Positions 16,573 to 24,674 of a stretch of 38,329 nucleotides of DNA are shown one piece after another. The translations under genes and the position numbers were made by a program. The notes under the pieces were generated by a model, which was not told the DNA's origin, did not search any database, and was given only the letters and a program-made list of their open reading frames with translations. This DNA comes from Rhodoferax sp. (lineage in GTDB: Bacteria > Pseudomonadota > Gammaproteobacteria > Burkholderiales > Burkholderiaceae_C), in assembly GCA_018061265.1 (NCBI GenBank), contig JAGOUM010000023.1:1-38329 (forward strand), read 5' to 3'. The first letter of the stretch is position 1. Each line of letters starts with the position of its first letter.

Positions 16573-17049
16573 TTAAGCTGCTGTTGCCTGGTTGCCCAGT
16601 TTGTTGGCCCACTGTTCCATCTTGCTCAAGCCCGACCAGTTGGCATCAATAAAGGTGATGGCGCTGGTGGGGCAGGCCTCAGCACAAGCGGGCTCACCGC
16701 CACACAGGTCGCACTTTTGCACCTTGCCGGTATCGGCCACGTAGTTGATGGTGCCAAACGGGCAGGCAATGGTGCAGACCTTGCAGCCCACACACACCGA
16801 CTCGCTGACCACCTTGGCACCAGTCAATTTGTCCAACGTGATGGCTTCGACAGGGCAGGCGTGCAGACACCAGGCCTCGTCACACTGGGTGCAGGTGTAG
16901 GGCACCTTTTTGCCAGTGTGGTGAAAGTTAAACACTTTGATGCGCGACTTGGCTGTGGCGAACGTGCCGTAATTCTCAAATGAACACGCCATTTCGCACT
17001 GCAGACAGCCGGTGCATTTGTCTGCGTTGATGTGCAACACCTTTTGCAT
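16573..17049 (-). CDS. aorA: Four-cluster ferredoxin subunit of aldehyde oxidoreductase
   Basis: This 158-residue electron-transfer protein has sixteen cysteines in four ferredoxin-type groups: 12/15/18/22, 53/56/61/65, 86/89/92/96 and 113/116/122/126. That is enough for four [4Fe-4S] clusters. In the Aromatoleum enzyme AorA bridges catalytic AorB and the flavin subunit AorC and builds the backbone of filaments. The ATG at 17049 has AGGAG 6-7 bases upstream and starts the fold directly. A longer reading to 17217 is rejected because it lacks a ribosome site and runs into the regulatory region. It is the first gene of the aor operon. Confidence 0.93.
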   Translation of the reverse strand: MQKVLHINADKCTGCLQCEMACSFENYGTFATAKSRIKVFNFHHTGKKVPYTCTQCDEAWCLHACPVEAITLDKLTGAKVVSESVCVGCKVCTIACPFGTINYVADTGKVQKCDLCGGEPACAEACPTSAITFIDANWSGLSKMEQWANKLGNQATAA

Positions 17050-17187
17050 GAATATCTCCTGGAGGTGATGTAAAACCGAATCCGGACAGCACTTATGCAG
17101 TACTGTTCCTATGAATTTGAAAACATAGCGATTGTTCAACTTGGCAGCGCAGCGGAACCTAGGACTAACCCTATATCCCCCCTCAGG

Positions 17188-17211
17188 GAGAATGAAATTC
17201 TCAAATTGAGA
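17188..17211. promoter_or_regulatory. Overlapping palindromes in the aorA/regulator divergent region
   Basis: GAGAAT-GAA-ATTCTC (17188-17202) is a perfect 6+6 dyad. It overlaps a second dyad TCTCAA-A-TTGAGA (17199-17211). They lie in the 218-base region between aorA and the divergent AcoR-like regulator and are good candidates for the regulator's binding site. No clear -24/-12 or -35/-10 promoter could be fixed next to them. Confidence 0.5.
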
Positions 17212-17267
17212 CTGCAAGACAGGCGCTGATAATCAAGTTTGAATTCATCCTGGCCGATCCACTGTTT

Positions 17268-18398
17268 GTGAACCCAAGCATCCATCAAAGCGTTCCTGTT
17301 GCACACATTGCCGCCACCGAAGACCGGCGCAGCGAAGCCATTGCGCACGCACGCCAACTGGTGTTGCATGATCGCACCACCGTGGCGTGTGGGCTGGCGG
17401 CACCCTGGGTTGACCGTTCCTGGCAACGCTGCCTGCAATTGGGCATGGAACCCACCCAGCCGGTGCAGTTTGATGTCATCAGCCCGGCGCAACGTGCCCT
17501 GACGCAGGAGGCCAACCAGCGACTGCTGCAAAGCGCGCAAGCCATCATGCAAGGCCTTGGCAACGCCATCGCCAATACCGGGTACTTTGCCATTCTGACC
17601 AACGCACAAGGTGTGGTGCTTGACACCAGTGGCCCGATTAACAACCAAGACCAACGCGCCGGCCTGATCACGCGTATTGGTACGGATTTGTCTGAACAAC
17701 GGGTCGGTACCACGGCGATTGGCACAGCGCTGGCCGAGTTGCAACCGGTGTGGCTGCATCGCGGTGAACACTTCTTTTTGGGCAATACCCATTACACCTG
17801 CGCCGGTGTGCCCTTGTTTGACCCCGAGGGCCAGTGTATGGGCATGCTCGACCTGACCGGCATCGACGTGCCCGAGCGCACCGAGCTCAAACACCTGGTG
17901 ATGCAGTCGGGCGCACAAATCGAGAACGCCTTGGTGCTGGCCACACCCCATCGGCTGATGCTGCGGCTGAACTGGCCTGGCCATGGCCTTGGCAGTACCG
18001 CTGATGCACTACTGGGCCTGGACGCCGAGGGCCGCGTCAGCGGTGCCAACTCGGTGGCACGACAGATTGTTCCGGGGCTTTGCCCCCAGGTGCACGCCAG
18101 TGAAGTGTTCGGTTTGCCGTTTCAGCTGTTTTTTGATGCGGCCCGGCGCAGTGACAACACCTTGGACGTGCCACTGCGCAATGGCCTGCGTCTGCGTGCC
18201 CTGGCAACGCTGGCGCAAAGCAGCCACGCGCCTAACGCCCTGGTGTCACCCCATGGCGGTGCGGTTGCGATCCGCCAGATGCAAGCGTCGATGATCCGAC
18301 AGGCCATGGAAGAGTCCGGCGGCAATGTGGCACTGGCTGCGCAGGCGCTGGGCATCAGCCGCGCCACTCTATACCGCAAACTGGGACACAAGGATTAG
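17268..18398 (+). CDS. AcoR-like regulator with GAF, PAS-like and Fis-type HTH domains but no AAA+ domain
   Basis: This 376-residue protein has the N-terminal part of AcoR-type activators (DRSWQRCLQLGMEP near residue 50, then a GAF domain about 75-215) and a PAS-like stretch (ALLGLDAEGRVSGAN, about 245-300). It ends in a Fis-type helix-turn-helix (about 335-373, ALGISRATLYRKLG). The AAA+ sigma-54 activator domain, with its GESGTGKE and GAFTGA motifs, is absent, so it cannot open sigma-54 promoters itself. It is divergent from aorA and presumably controls the aor operon (an aorR counterpart). The start is a GTG without a strong ribosome site, so the N-terminus is uncertain. It ends in a 4-base tail-to-tail overlap with modE. 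Confidence 0.82.
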   Translation: MNPSIHQSVPVAHIAATEDRRSEAIAHARQLVLHDRTTVACGLAAPWVDRSWQRCLQLGMEPTQPVQFDVISPAQRALTQEANQRLLQSAQAIMQGLGNAIANTGYFAILTNAQGVVLDTSGPINNQDQRAGLITRIGTDLSEQRVGTTAIGTALAELQPVWLHRGEHFFLGNTHYTCAGVPLFDPEGQCMGMLDLTGIDVPERTELKHLVMQSGAQIENALVLATPHRLMLRLNWPGHGLGSTADALLGLDAEGRVSGANSVARQIVPGLCPQVHASEVFGLPFQLFFDAARRSDNTLDVPLRNGLRLRALATLAQSSHAPNALVSPHGGAVAIRQMQASMIRQAMEESGGNVALAAQALGISRATLYRKLGHKD

Positions 18399-19177
18399 CC
18401 CAAACCCACCACCAGCGCCGCAGCGGCCATCCGTGCAACAGCCGCCTGTCCCACTGCCAACATCTGTGGATGCGCTGCAAATCCGACCCATTGACCGCCG
18501 CCGGGCAGCGCCATCACGACTTCATCGCGCCCTTCCCCGGCTGTCACACGATCAACCACCCCGGCGAGCAAACTTACATCACGCGACCGGGTGGCCGCAG
18601 TGAATGCTTCGGCTGTGGTTGCCCCATCCGTGATGCTGACGGCCGTGGCTTTGCACAAGATCAGTACCGGCAAACCGGTTTTCAGCCCCAGCAAGTCAGC
18701 GCTCTCGTGCGTCAAGCTGGCCGTCAGCACCGCACCCCCGGCGGTTTGCACATCCACCCATACCAGCGGGTCAGTGGGGCTGACCGCCTCACAACGCAGC
18801 ACCGTGCACGGCAACTGGTTGCGCATGCTGGTGCGCAGCCCCAAGCCACCGGCGAGTTGCGCGCCACCGGTGAAGTCAGCCAGCACCTGCTGACGTGCAG
18901 CCGCCAGCGCATCGGCCAACGCCAGCAACGCCAAACCCTGCGCGGTCAGGCTTGCGCCACCACCGCCACTGCCACCCACCGTGCGATTGACCAGCGCCGC
19001 ACCGCTGAGATTGGTCAAGGTATCAATGGCTTGCCACGCCGCCTTGTAGCTGATGCCCACCTCACGCGCGGCCTGGCTGATGCTGCCCGACTGGCCGACT
19101 CGGCGCAGCACTTCCAGCCGCTTGTCGCTGATGGCGTGGCCCAGGGCTTCGGTGATGCAAGGTGGGTTCAAGTTCAT
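18395..19177 (-). CDS. modE: Molybdate/tungstate-responsive regulator ModE
   Basis: This 260-residue regulator has an N-terminal winged helix-turn-helix of ModE/LysR type (about residues 18-85; SGSISQAAREVGISYKAAW is the helix pair). It is followed by two Mop/TOBE oxyanion-binding modules (about 122-187 and 195-258). ModE dimers bind molybdate or tungstate and then repress the modABC promoter. It is divergent from modA, and a near-perfect CGCTATTCT/AGAATAACG operator sits between them. The control of a transporter beside a tungsten enzyme suggests that tungstate is a relevant ligand here. Confidence 0.92.
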   Translation of the reverse strand: MNLNPPCITEALGHAISDKRLEVLRRVGQSGSISQAAREVGISYKAAWQAIDTLTNLSGAALVNRTVGGSGGGGASLTAQGLALLALADALAAARQQVLADFTGGAQLAGGLGLRTSMRNQLPCTVLRCEAVSPTDPLVWVDVQTAGGAVLTASLTHESADLLGLKTGLPVLILCKATAVSITDGATTAEAFTAATRSRDVSLLAGVVDRVTAGEGRDEVVMALPGGGQWVGFAAHPQMLAVGQAAVARMAAAALVVGLG

Positions 19178-19209
19178 GCGCTGATTGTTTCATGGCCAAC
19201 CCTCAGGCT

Positions 19210-19256
19210 CGCTATTCTAAATTTGAACAGCGTCGCTATTCTTTACTAGAATAACG
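19210..19256 (+). promoter_or_regulatory. modA promoter overlapped by ModE operator
   Basis: A -35 box TTGAAC (19223-19228) and a -10 box TAGAAT (19247-19252) are spaced by 18 bases. Overlying the -10 is an inverted repeat CGCTATTCT (19234-19242) / AGAATAACG (19248-19256) with a 5-base spacer, resembling the CGnTAT...ATAnCG core of ModE boxes. An extra direct copy of CGCTATTCT lies at 19210-19218, 24 bases upstream. Binding here would block RNA polymerase, matching ModE repression. Confidence 0.7.
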
Positions 19257-19291
19257 CCTCGTTTCAACCCTTTTGAAAGTACCCATTCACC

Positions 19292-20047
19292 ATGCGCTGC
19301 GCCCTGAAAGCCATTGCCCTGGCCATGGCCTTGGTGACCACCCACGTCAGCGCGGTATCGGCACAAGCCCAGGTCGCGGTGGCGGCCAACTTTGCCGAAC
19401 CCATCAAGGCCATTGCCGCTGTGCTTGAGAAAACCACCGGACATACCATTCGGGTCACGCTTGGAGGCACCGGAAGGCTATACAACCAAATCAAGAATGG
19501 CGCACCGTTTGACGTGCTGCTCTCAGCCGACACCGCCACCCCTGAAAAACTTGAAACAGAGGGCTTGGCCATGCCGGGCAGCCGCTTCACCTACGCCACC
19601 GGCAAGCTGGTGCTGTGGTCGGCCAATGCCAACCGTGTGGATAACCAGGGCCAAATCCTCAAGGCGGCCGACCTTGGCAGGGTGGCATATGCCTCCCCGA
19701 AACTCGCACCCTATGGCGCGGCAGCGGTGCAAACCATGGACAAGCTGGGGCTAACTGCCACCTTGGCCCCCAAGCTGGTGCAGGGCGAGAGCATTGGGCA
19801 GACCTTTACCTTCGCCTCCACCGGCAACGCCGACGTTGGCTTTGTCGCCATGTCGCAGGTGCTCGAAGGCGGCAAACTCAAGAGCGGCTCGATGTGGGTG
19901 GTGCCGCAAGCTCTGTACGGCCCAATCCGTCAGGACGCGGTGGTGATGCAAAAATCAGCCACCAACGAAGCCGCGCTTGCGCTCATGCAGTTGTTGAAAA
20001 GCCCCAACATCAAAGACCTGATCCGCTCCTACGGCTATTCACTGTAA
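19292..20047 (+). CDS. modA: Molybdate/tungstate ABC transporter, periplasmic binding protein
   Basis: This 251-residue binding protein has a signal peptide (about residues 1-24, ending SAVSA) followed by the ModA start QVAVAANFAEP. The phosphate-loop-like oxyanion contacts are seen in TLGGTGRLYNQIKNGAPFD and GNADVGFVAMSQ. It delivers molybdate or tungstate to ModBC. The metal preference cannot be decided from sequence, but the next-door tungsten enzyme makes tungstate likely. It is first in modABC and lies behind a ModE-overlapped promoter. Confidence 0.94.
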   Translation: MRCALKAIALAMALVTTHVSAVSAQAQVAVAANFAEPIKAIAAVLEKTTGHTIRVTLGGTGRLYNQIKNGAPFDVLLSADTATPEKLETEGLAMPGSRFTYATGKLVLWSANANRVDNQGQILKAADLGRVAYASPKLAPYGAAAVQTMDKLGLTATLAPKLVQGESIGQTFTFASTGNADVGFVAMSQVLEGGKLKSGSMWVVPQALYGPIRQDAVVMQKSATNEAALALMQLLKSPNIKDLIRSYGYSL

Positions 20048-20070
20048 TGCCATAAGCACCCCGCACCCAC

Positions 20071-20754
20071 ATGCAATTTGTTACCACGTCTGACGCCCAG
20101 GCGATGTGGCTCACCTTCAAGGTGGCAACACTCACCACGCTTATTCTTGGCGCGGTCGGCACTCCCATCGCCTGGTGGCTGGCGCGCACACGCTCGTGGC
20201 TCAAAATCCCGCTGGGCACACTGGTGGCGCTGCCGATTGTGCTGCCACCGTCGGTGCTGGGTTTTTATTTGCTGGTGTTGATGGGGCCCAACGGGCCAGT
20301 GGGCCATCTGACCGAAAGCTGGGGCCTGGGGCACCTACCGTTTACTTTTACCGGGCTGGTGGTGGCCTCGGTGTTTTACTCATTGCCGTTCATGGTGCAG
20401 CCGGTGCAAAACGCGTTCGAGGCGCTGGGCGAGCGTCCCCTGGAAGCTGCAGCCACGCTGCGGGCCTCGCCGCTCGATACCTTTTTCAGCGTGGTGCTCC
20501 CGCTGTCCAGACCTGGGCTGGTCACAGGTGCCATCATGAGCTTTGCCCACACCGTGGGTGAATTTGGCGTGGTGCTGATGGTGGGCGGCAACATTCCCGG
20601 CGTGACGCGTGTGGTTTCGGTGCAGATTTACGACCATGTCGAGGCGGCCGAATACGCCGACGCACACCGCCTGGCCGCCGTGATGCTGGTGTTTTCATTT
20701 GCCGTGCTGCTGGCGCTGTACAGCTACAACCAGCGCCAGCGCAGGTCGCCATGA
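20071..20754 (+). CDS. modB: Molybdate/tungstate ABC transporter permease
   Basis: This 227-residue inner-membrane permease has about five to six helices. The cytoplasmic EAA-type coupling loop is seen around [20 protein letters not shown] (about residues 127-146). The [16 protein letters not shown] segment (about 53-68) is characteristic of ModB. It starts 23 bases after modA, and its stop overlaps the modC start (ATGA), so the two are coupled. Confidence 0.94.
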   Translation: MQFVTTSDAQAMWLTFKVATLTTLILGAVGTPIAWWLARTRSWLKIPLGTLVALPIVLPPSVLGFYLLVLMGPNGPVGHLTESWGLGHLPFTFTGLVVASVFYSLPFMVQPVQNAFEALGERPLEAAATLRASPLDTFFSVVLPLSRPGLVTGAIMSFAHTVGEFGVVLMVGGNIPGVTRVVSVQIYDHVEAAEYADAHRLAAVMLVFSFAVLLALYSYNQRQRRSP

Positions 20755-21851
20755 GCATCGACTTGCAGTTGCGCACCCGCCTGCAACGGCCGGGCTTTTC
20801 GTTGAATGTGGACCTGAACCTGCCCGGGCGTGGTGTGACGGCGCTGTTTGGCCCCTCGGGCTCGGGCAAAACCACTTGTCTGCGTGTACTGGCCGGGCTG
20901 GAGCCGCGCGCCCAGGGGCGCATCAGCGTGGCTGGTGAGGTATGGCAAGACAGCGCACAAGGCATCTTCAAGCCAGTACACCAGCGTGCGCTGGGTTATG
21001 TGTTTCAAGAGGCCAGCCTGTTTGACCACCTGAACGTGGAGCGCAACATCCGCTACGGTTTTGAGCGCACACCCGCAGCACAGCGCCGCCACGGCTGGGA
21101 CCACGCGCTGGCGCTGCTGGGCATCGGGCATCTGCTGGCGCGCATGCCACATGAGCTGTCAGGCGGCGAGCGCCAGCGGGTGGCGATGGCCCGCGCGCTG
21201 GCGAACAGCCCCAAAGTGCTGCTGATGGACGAACCGCTGGCCGCACTCGACACACAACGCAAAACCGACATCCTGCCATGGCTGGAGCAGTTGCACGAAC
21301 GGCTCGACATTCCGGTGTTGTATGTCACGCATTCGGCGGAAGAGGTCACGCGGCTGGCCGACCACCTGGTGCTGTTGCAGGCCGGCCAGGTGTTGGCCAG
21401 CGGCGCGCTGATCGATTTGCTGACCCGCCTGGACCTGCCGCTGGCGCAAGGCGACAACGCGGCCGCGCTGATTGAAGCCGAGGTCGGCACTGATGCACCC
21501 AGCGAACAACTAACTGCGCTGGTGTTCGAGGGCGGCCGTTTGTTGATTCCCAGCACCGGCACGACCCCGACGCCGCCCGGCAAGCGGGTTCGGCTTCGCA
21601 TCCAGGCGCGTGATGTCAGCCTGTCTTTGTTGTCAGCGCAGTACACCAGCATTTTGAACATCCTCAGCGCCACCGTGGTGGATCTGGCCGATGACGGCTG
21701 CGGGCAGGTGCTGGTGGGTTTAAGCCTGGGCGATGGCCCGCAGCCGCTGCGCCTGCTGTCACGCATCAGCCGCTACTCGGCTCAGGCGTTGCAGATTGCC
21801 CCTGGGCTGGCACTGTACGCGCAAATCAAGGGCGTGGCGCTGGTACGCTGA
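20751..21851 (+). CDS. modC: Molybdate/tungstate ABC transporter ATP-binding protein
   Basis: This 366-residue ATPase has Walker [10 protein letters not shown] at residues 34-42, signature LSGGERQ near 136, and Walker [13 protein letters not shown] near 155-166. It has a C-terminal Mop/TOBE domain (about 295-362) that can bind oxyanion and restrain ATPase activity. The length and domain order match ModC. It ends convergent to the second AorC-like gene, with a copy of the dispersed repeat in the 65 bases between them. Confidence 0.95.
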   Translation: MSIDLQLRTRLQRPGFSLNVDLNLPGRGVTALFGPSGSGKTTCLRVLAGLEPRAQGRISVAGEVWQDSAQGIFKPVHQRALGYVFQEASLFDHLNVERNIRYGFERTPAAQRRHGWDHALALLGIGHLLARMPHELSGGERQRVAMARALANSPKVLLMDEPLAALDTQRKTDILPWLEQLHERLDIPVLYVTHSAEEVTRLADHLVLLQAGQVLASGALIDLLTRLDLPLAQGDNAAALIEAEVGTDAPSEQLTALVFEGGRLLIPSTGTTPTPPGKRVRLRIQARDVSLSLLSAQYTSILNILSATVVDLADDGCGQVLVGLSLGDGPQPLRLLSRISRYSAQALQIAPGLALYAQIKGVALVR

Positions 21852-21872
21852 CCAAGCGCCAAAACTAAATTT

Positions 21873-21918
21873 TATGATAGCTGCCAGCGCAATAGGTATA
21901 AGCGCTAGAGGCTGATTT
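21873..21918 (+). repeat. Dispersed repeat, copy C
   Basis: This is the best-preserved copy: ATAGCTGCCAGCGC...AAGCGCTAGAGGCTGATTT, with AGCGC and GCGCT able to pair as a short stem. It fills the gap between the convergent modC and flavoprotein genes and touches the latter's stop codon. It could act as a weak bidirectional transcription end. Confidence 0.75.
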
Positions 21919-23152
21919 AACCCTGATTTAGCTCGACAAATGCATCCATCACCAAATGCGGGTTTTGCACCAGCCGGTCCTTCCATGGCCCGAGATGGCG
22001 GCGCGACTGGATCAAGCCCCGGATGGCGCCCACATGGTGCGGATGGCCGACCGTGATGGCACCGATAAGCTGGTCTGCCTCAAAACACAACCGGGTGTAG
22101 AGGTAGTTGGCCTCATCGACCACCTCGGTCACCTCACCGGTGGCACTGCCTTGCCACAAGCCGAAGGTGTGCGAGATCAATCCCACGGTGTCGAGCACAT
22201 TCATACTCAGGCTGCCACGGTAGGCCACGGGTTGTCCGAGCATATTGAGCGCGGCCACCCGGCCATGTTCGGTGGCGGTGGGCTGTAGCGCGTGCACCAC
22301 CCATTCGCCGGTGGAAAAGTCGCGCCCCTGCGCCACGTCGCCAGCGGCGTAGATGTGCGGCACGCTGGTGCGCATATGCTCGTCCACCACCACGCCGCTG
22401 CGGATTTCGGCACCCGTGCCTTTGAGAAAAGCCACGTTCGGCTCAACGCCGGTGGCCAGAATGATCAGATCGGCATCGATGCTGCGGGTGTCCATCACCA
22501 AGCGCGGGCCGGGCTCGATGCGCAGCGTGCGTCCGGTGGTGATGACATCCACACCACGCGCCTCAAGCCAACGCTGCAGCAGGCTGCTGCCCACGGGTGT
22601 CATCATCGAACGCAAAATCTGCCCCGATCGCCCGGCCACCACCGACAACTTTGCGCCACTGTTCACCAGCGACTTCATGCACACCCCGGCGACAAAGCCT
22701 GCGCCCAGCATGATCACCCGGGCACCCGGCTTGAGCTTGGCGGCAATCCGGCGCGCGTCATCCAGCGTCCAGCAGGTCACCACATCGGGCAAGTCGGTAC
22801 CGGGGATGGGTGGCAGCGTCGGTGACGAGCCGGTGGCCACCAGCAAGCGGTCGTAGTCCAGCTGGGTGCCGTTGTTCAGTTCAACCTGGCCACCGTTGGG
22901 TCCGGATCGCACCTGCAACGCTTGTGCGTGGAGGTATTGGATGTTCAAACTGTCCAGATGCTGGTGCGAGCGGCGCTGGCGCGCACCATCTTCATCGATA
23001 GCGCCATTCAGAATGTAGGGAATCGCCATGCGTGAATAGGGTTCCCCCGGCTCGCCACTGACCAGCGAGATGCTGTCTCCGGGCGCGTGGTCGCGCAAGG
23101 TCTCTGCCGCTCGTACACCGGCTGAACCGGCTCCAATGATCACGTGTTTCAT
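21917..23152 (-). CDS. AorC-like FAD/NAD(P)-dependent oxidoreductase (second copy)
   Basis: This 411-residue flavoprotein is clearly paralogous to the aorC product. It shares the start pattern (H)VIIGAGSAG, EPYSRMAIPYIL, LLVATGS, TCWTLDDAR, LGAGFV, YAAGDVA, NVLDTVGLIS and GAIRGLI. The FAD motif GAGSAG is at residues 7-12, and the NAD motif LGAGFVAG lies near 152. The start at 23152 is chosen by alignment to AorC; an ATG 18 bases upstream would add six residues. It lies beside modC, not beside the aor genes. It may be an alternative electron-transfer subunit for the aldehyde oxidoreductase or for another ferredoxin-type donor. Function beyond NAD(P)H-linked redox is not shown. Confidence 0.82.
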   Translation of the reverse strand: MKHVIIGAGSAGVRAAETLRDHAPGDSISLVSGEPGEPYSRMAIPYILNGAIDEDGARQRRSHQHLDSLNIQYLHAQALQVRSGPNGGQVELNNGTQLDYDRLLVATGSSPTLPPIPGTDLPDVVTCWTLDDARRIAAKLKPGARVIMLGAGFVAGVCMKSLVNSGAKLSVVAGRSGQILRSMMTPVGSSLLQRWLEARGVDVITTGRTLRIEPGPRLVMDTRSIDADLIILATGVEPNVAFLKGTGAEIRSGVVVDEHMRTSVPHIYAAGDVAQGRDFSTGEWVVHALQPTATEHGRVAALNMLGQPVAYRGSLSMNVLDTVGLISHTFGLWQGSATGEVTEVVDEANYLYTRLCFEADQLIGAITVGHPHHVGAIRGLIQSRRHLGPWKDRLVQNPHLVMDAFVELNQG

Positions 23153-23377
23153 GGTGTTATGACCTTTCATTAGTTTGCGCCGCGCCGCATGGCGACACAG
23201 CCTGCATAGCGGCTGCTTCCGGCAAACCAGCGATGCGTGCTAGCGCAACGATTGTAGAAACAACCGCAAGCCGGCTTTGCCTTGCCACTGGCGTTGTCCT
23301 GCACATGGGTTGAAACTTGCGGTTGTATGGGCTGGCACAATCTCGGCCTCACCGGGCTTGTTGCCTGTTTTCCTTGT

Positions 23378-24094
23378 ATGCCGTCGCCAGACTCCCCCAT
23401 TACACCCGCCTGCGCCATTTCTGTCTTGTCGCTTTCCGTTCCGGTAGCCATGGGCTATGTGCCGCTGGGCATGGTGTTTGGTTTTTTGTTTGTGCAAGCT
23501 GGTGCCACCGTCTGGCTGGCGCTGCTGGCCAGTGTGCTGGTGTTTGCCGGGGCGGCGCAGTTCATGATGGTGCCGATGCTGGCAGCAGGGTTGCCGCTGG
23601 CCTCGATTGCGCTGGCGACGCTGGTTGTCAATTTGCGCCATATTTTTTACGGCCTGTCGCTGCTGGGCAAATTGCCCCACCAACCGTGGGCGCGGTGGTA
23701 TCTGGTGTTTGCATTGACCGACGAAACCTATTCGGTGCTGACCACGCTGCCCGCTGGCACCAGCACCCGGCAAATGGTGCTGGTGGCGATGCTCAATCAG
23801 GGCTGGTGGGTGCTGGGCACGCTGCTGGGGGCGTTGATTGGCAGCCAGGCGCAGGTGCCGTTGGTCGGGCTGGACTTTGCGCTGGCCGCACTGTTTGCGG
23901 TACTGGCGGTGGAGCAGTGGCGCAGTGCCCACAGTGCCACACCGCTGTGGGTAGCGCTGGCCAGCTACGCGGCAGCGCAGTTGCTGATTCCACAGCAGGC
24001 GTTGCTGATCGCCATAACAATGTGCGTGCTGGCAGGCATGTTGCTGCCGAAAACCGTGTCAAATGACGACACCCCCAAGGAGCCTGTACCATGA
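23378..24094 (+). CDS. azlC: AzlC-family amino-acid exporter, large subunit
   Basis: This 238-residue membrane protein has the AzlC/YgaZ signature near its N-terminus (VAMGYVPLGMVFGFL) and the conserved VVNLRHIFYGLSL (about residues 84-96) and ALTDETYSV (about 112-120). AzlC with AzlD exports branched-chain or related amino acids. The start is uncertain. The ATG at 23378 gives normal family length, whereas a reading from 23282 adds 32 Cys/Trp-rich residues. Neither has a convincing ribosome site. It overlaps azlD by 4 bases. Confidence 0.87.
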   Translation: MPSPDSPITPACAISVLSLSVPVAMGYVPLGMVFGFLFVQAGATVWLALLASVLVFAGAAQFMMVPMLAAGLPLASIALATLVVNLRHIFYGLSLLGKLPHQPWARWYLVFALTDETYSVLTTLPAGTSTRQMVLVAMLNQGWWVLGTLLGALIGSQAQVPLVGLDFALAALFAVLAVEQWRSAHSATPLWVALASYAAAQLLIPQQALLIAITMCVLAGMLLPKTVSNDDTPKEPVP

Positions 24095-24429
24095 ACACCA
24101 TCCATCCTGGCTACGCGATGGCGGCTTTGTTGGCGATGGCGGCGGTGACTTTTGGCTTGCGCGCCCTGCCCTTTCTGGCGGCGAAATTTCTGCAAAAGCA
24201 CCCGCTGGTGCAACAGCTTGGGCGATTCTTGCCACTGGCCATCATGACGCTGCTGCTGTTGCACACGCTGGTGGGCAGCGCACGCGACAACCCGCAAGGT
24301 CCGTGGGCCGAGCTGGCCGCAGTCGCCTGCGTGATGGCACTGCAATGGTGGCGCAAGCACGCGCTGCTGAGCATCCTGGCAGGCACCGCGCTGTACGTGC
24401 TGCTGCGAAACACCGCTTTTGTAGGCTAA
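24091..24429 (+). CDS. azlD: AzlD-family amino-acid exporter, small subunit
   Basis: This 112-residue protein has three to four hydrophobic helices. Its typical AzlD start is TFGLRALPFL (about residues 20-29), followed by LGRFLPLAIMTLLLLHTL. It pairs with AzlC, with which it overlaps (ATGA). Its stop overlaps that of fdsD tail to tail by 4 bases. Why an amino-acid exporter sits between the Mo/W uptake genes and the formate dehydrogenase is not apparent; it may be coincidental. Confidence 0.87.
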   Translation: MNTIHPGYAMAALLAMAAVTFGLRALPFLAAKFLQKHPLVQQLGRFLPLAIMTLLLLHTLVGSARDNPQGPWAELAAVACVMALQWWRKHALLSILAGTALYVLLRNTAFVG

Positions 24430-24671
24430 AAGCGGCTTTGCCGCGACGCCAGCAAACCCCGGTGCGCCTGCAGCGCTGCCAGCACAATATCGCTCAAACC
24501 GTGTTCGGCGGTGGCATCCAGCCTTGCCAGCAGCGCCCGGCGCATGCGTGGGTCCCAGAATTTTTTCAGGTGCAGGGCGATGCCTTCCAGGGCTTCGGCA
24601 CGCTCTGGCATGCTTTCAAAAAACAGGCCAATCTGGTTGGCCATGCGGACCAGGTTATCGTCAGGTGTCAT
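24426..24671 (-). CDS. fdsD: NAD-dependent formate dehydrogenase, delta subunit
   Basis: This 81-residue protein begins with the FdsD pattern LVRMANQIGLFFESMPE and contains HLKKFWDPRMRRAL (about residues 34-47), both highly characteristic of the family. FdsD is a small subunit needed for an active or stable FdsGBA complex. It is the last gene of fdsG-fdsB-fdsA-fdhD-fdsD and starts 3 bases after the fdhD stop. Confidence 0.92.
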   Translation of the reverse strand: MTPDDNLVRMANQIGLFFESMPERAEALEGIALHLKKFWDPRMRRALLARLDATAEHGLSDIVLAALQAHRGLLASRQSRF

Positions 24672-24674
24672 GGG

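Noticed and set aside
17050-17267. Sigma-54 (-24/-12) promoter for the aor operon
   Set aside because: No TGGCAC-N5-TTGC match with correct spacing was found on either strand, although the regulator is AcoR-like.
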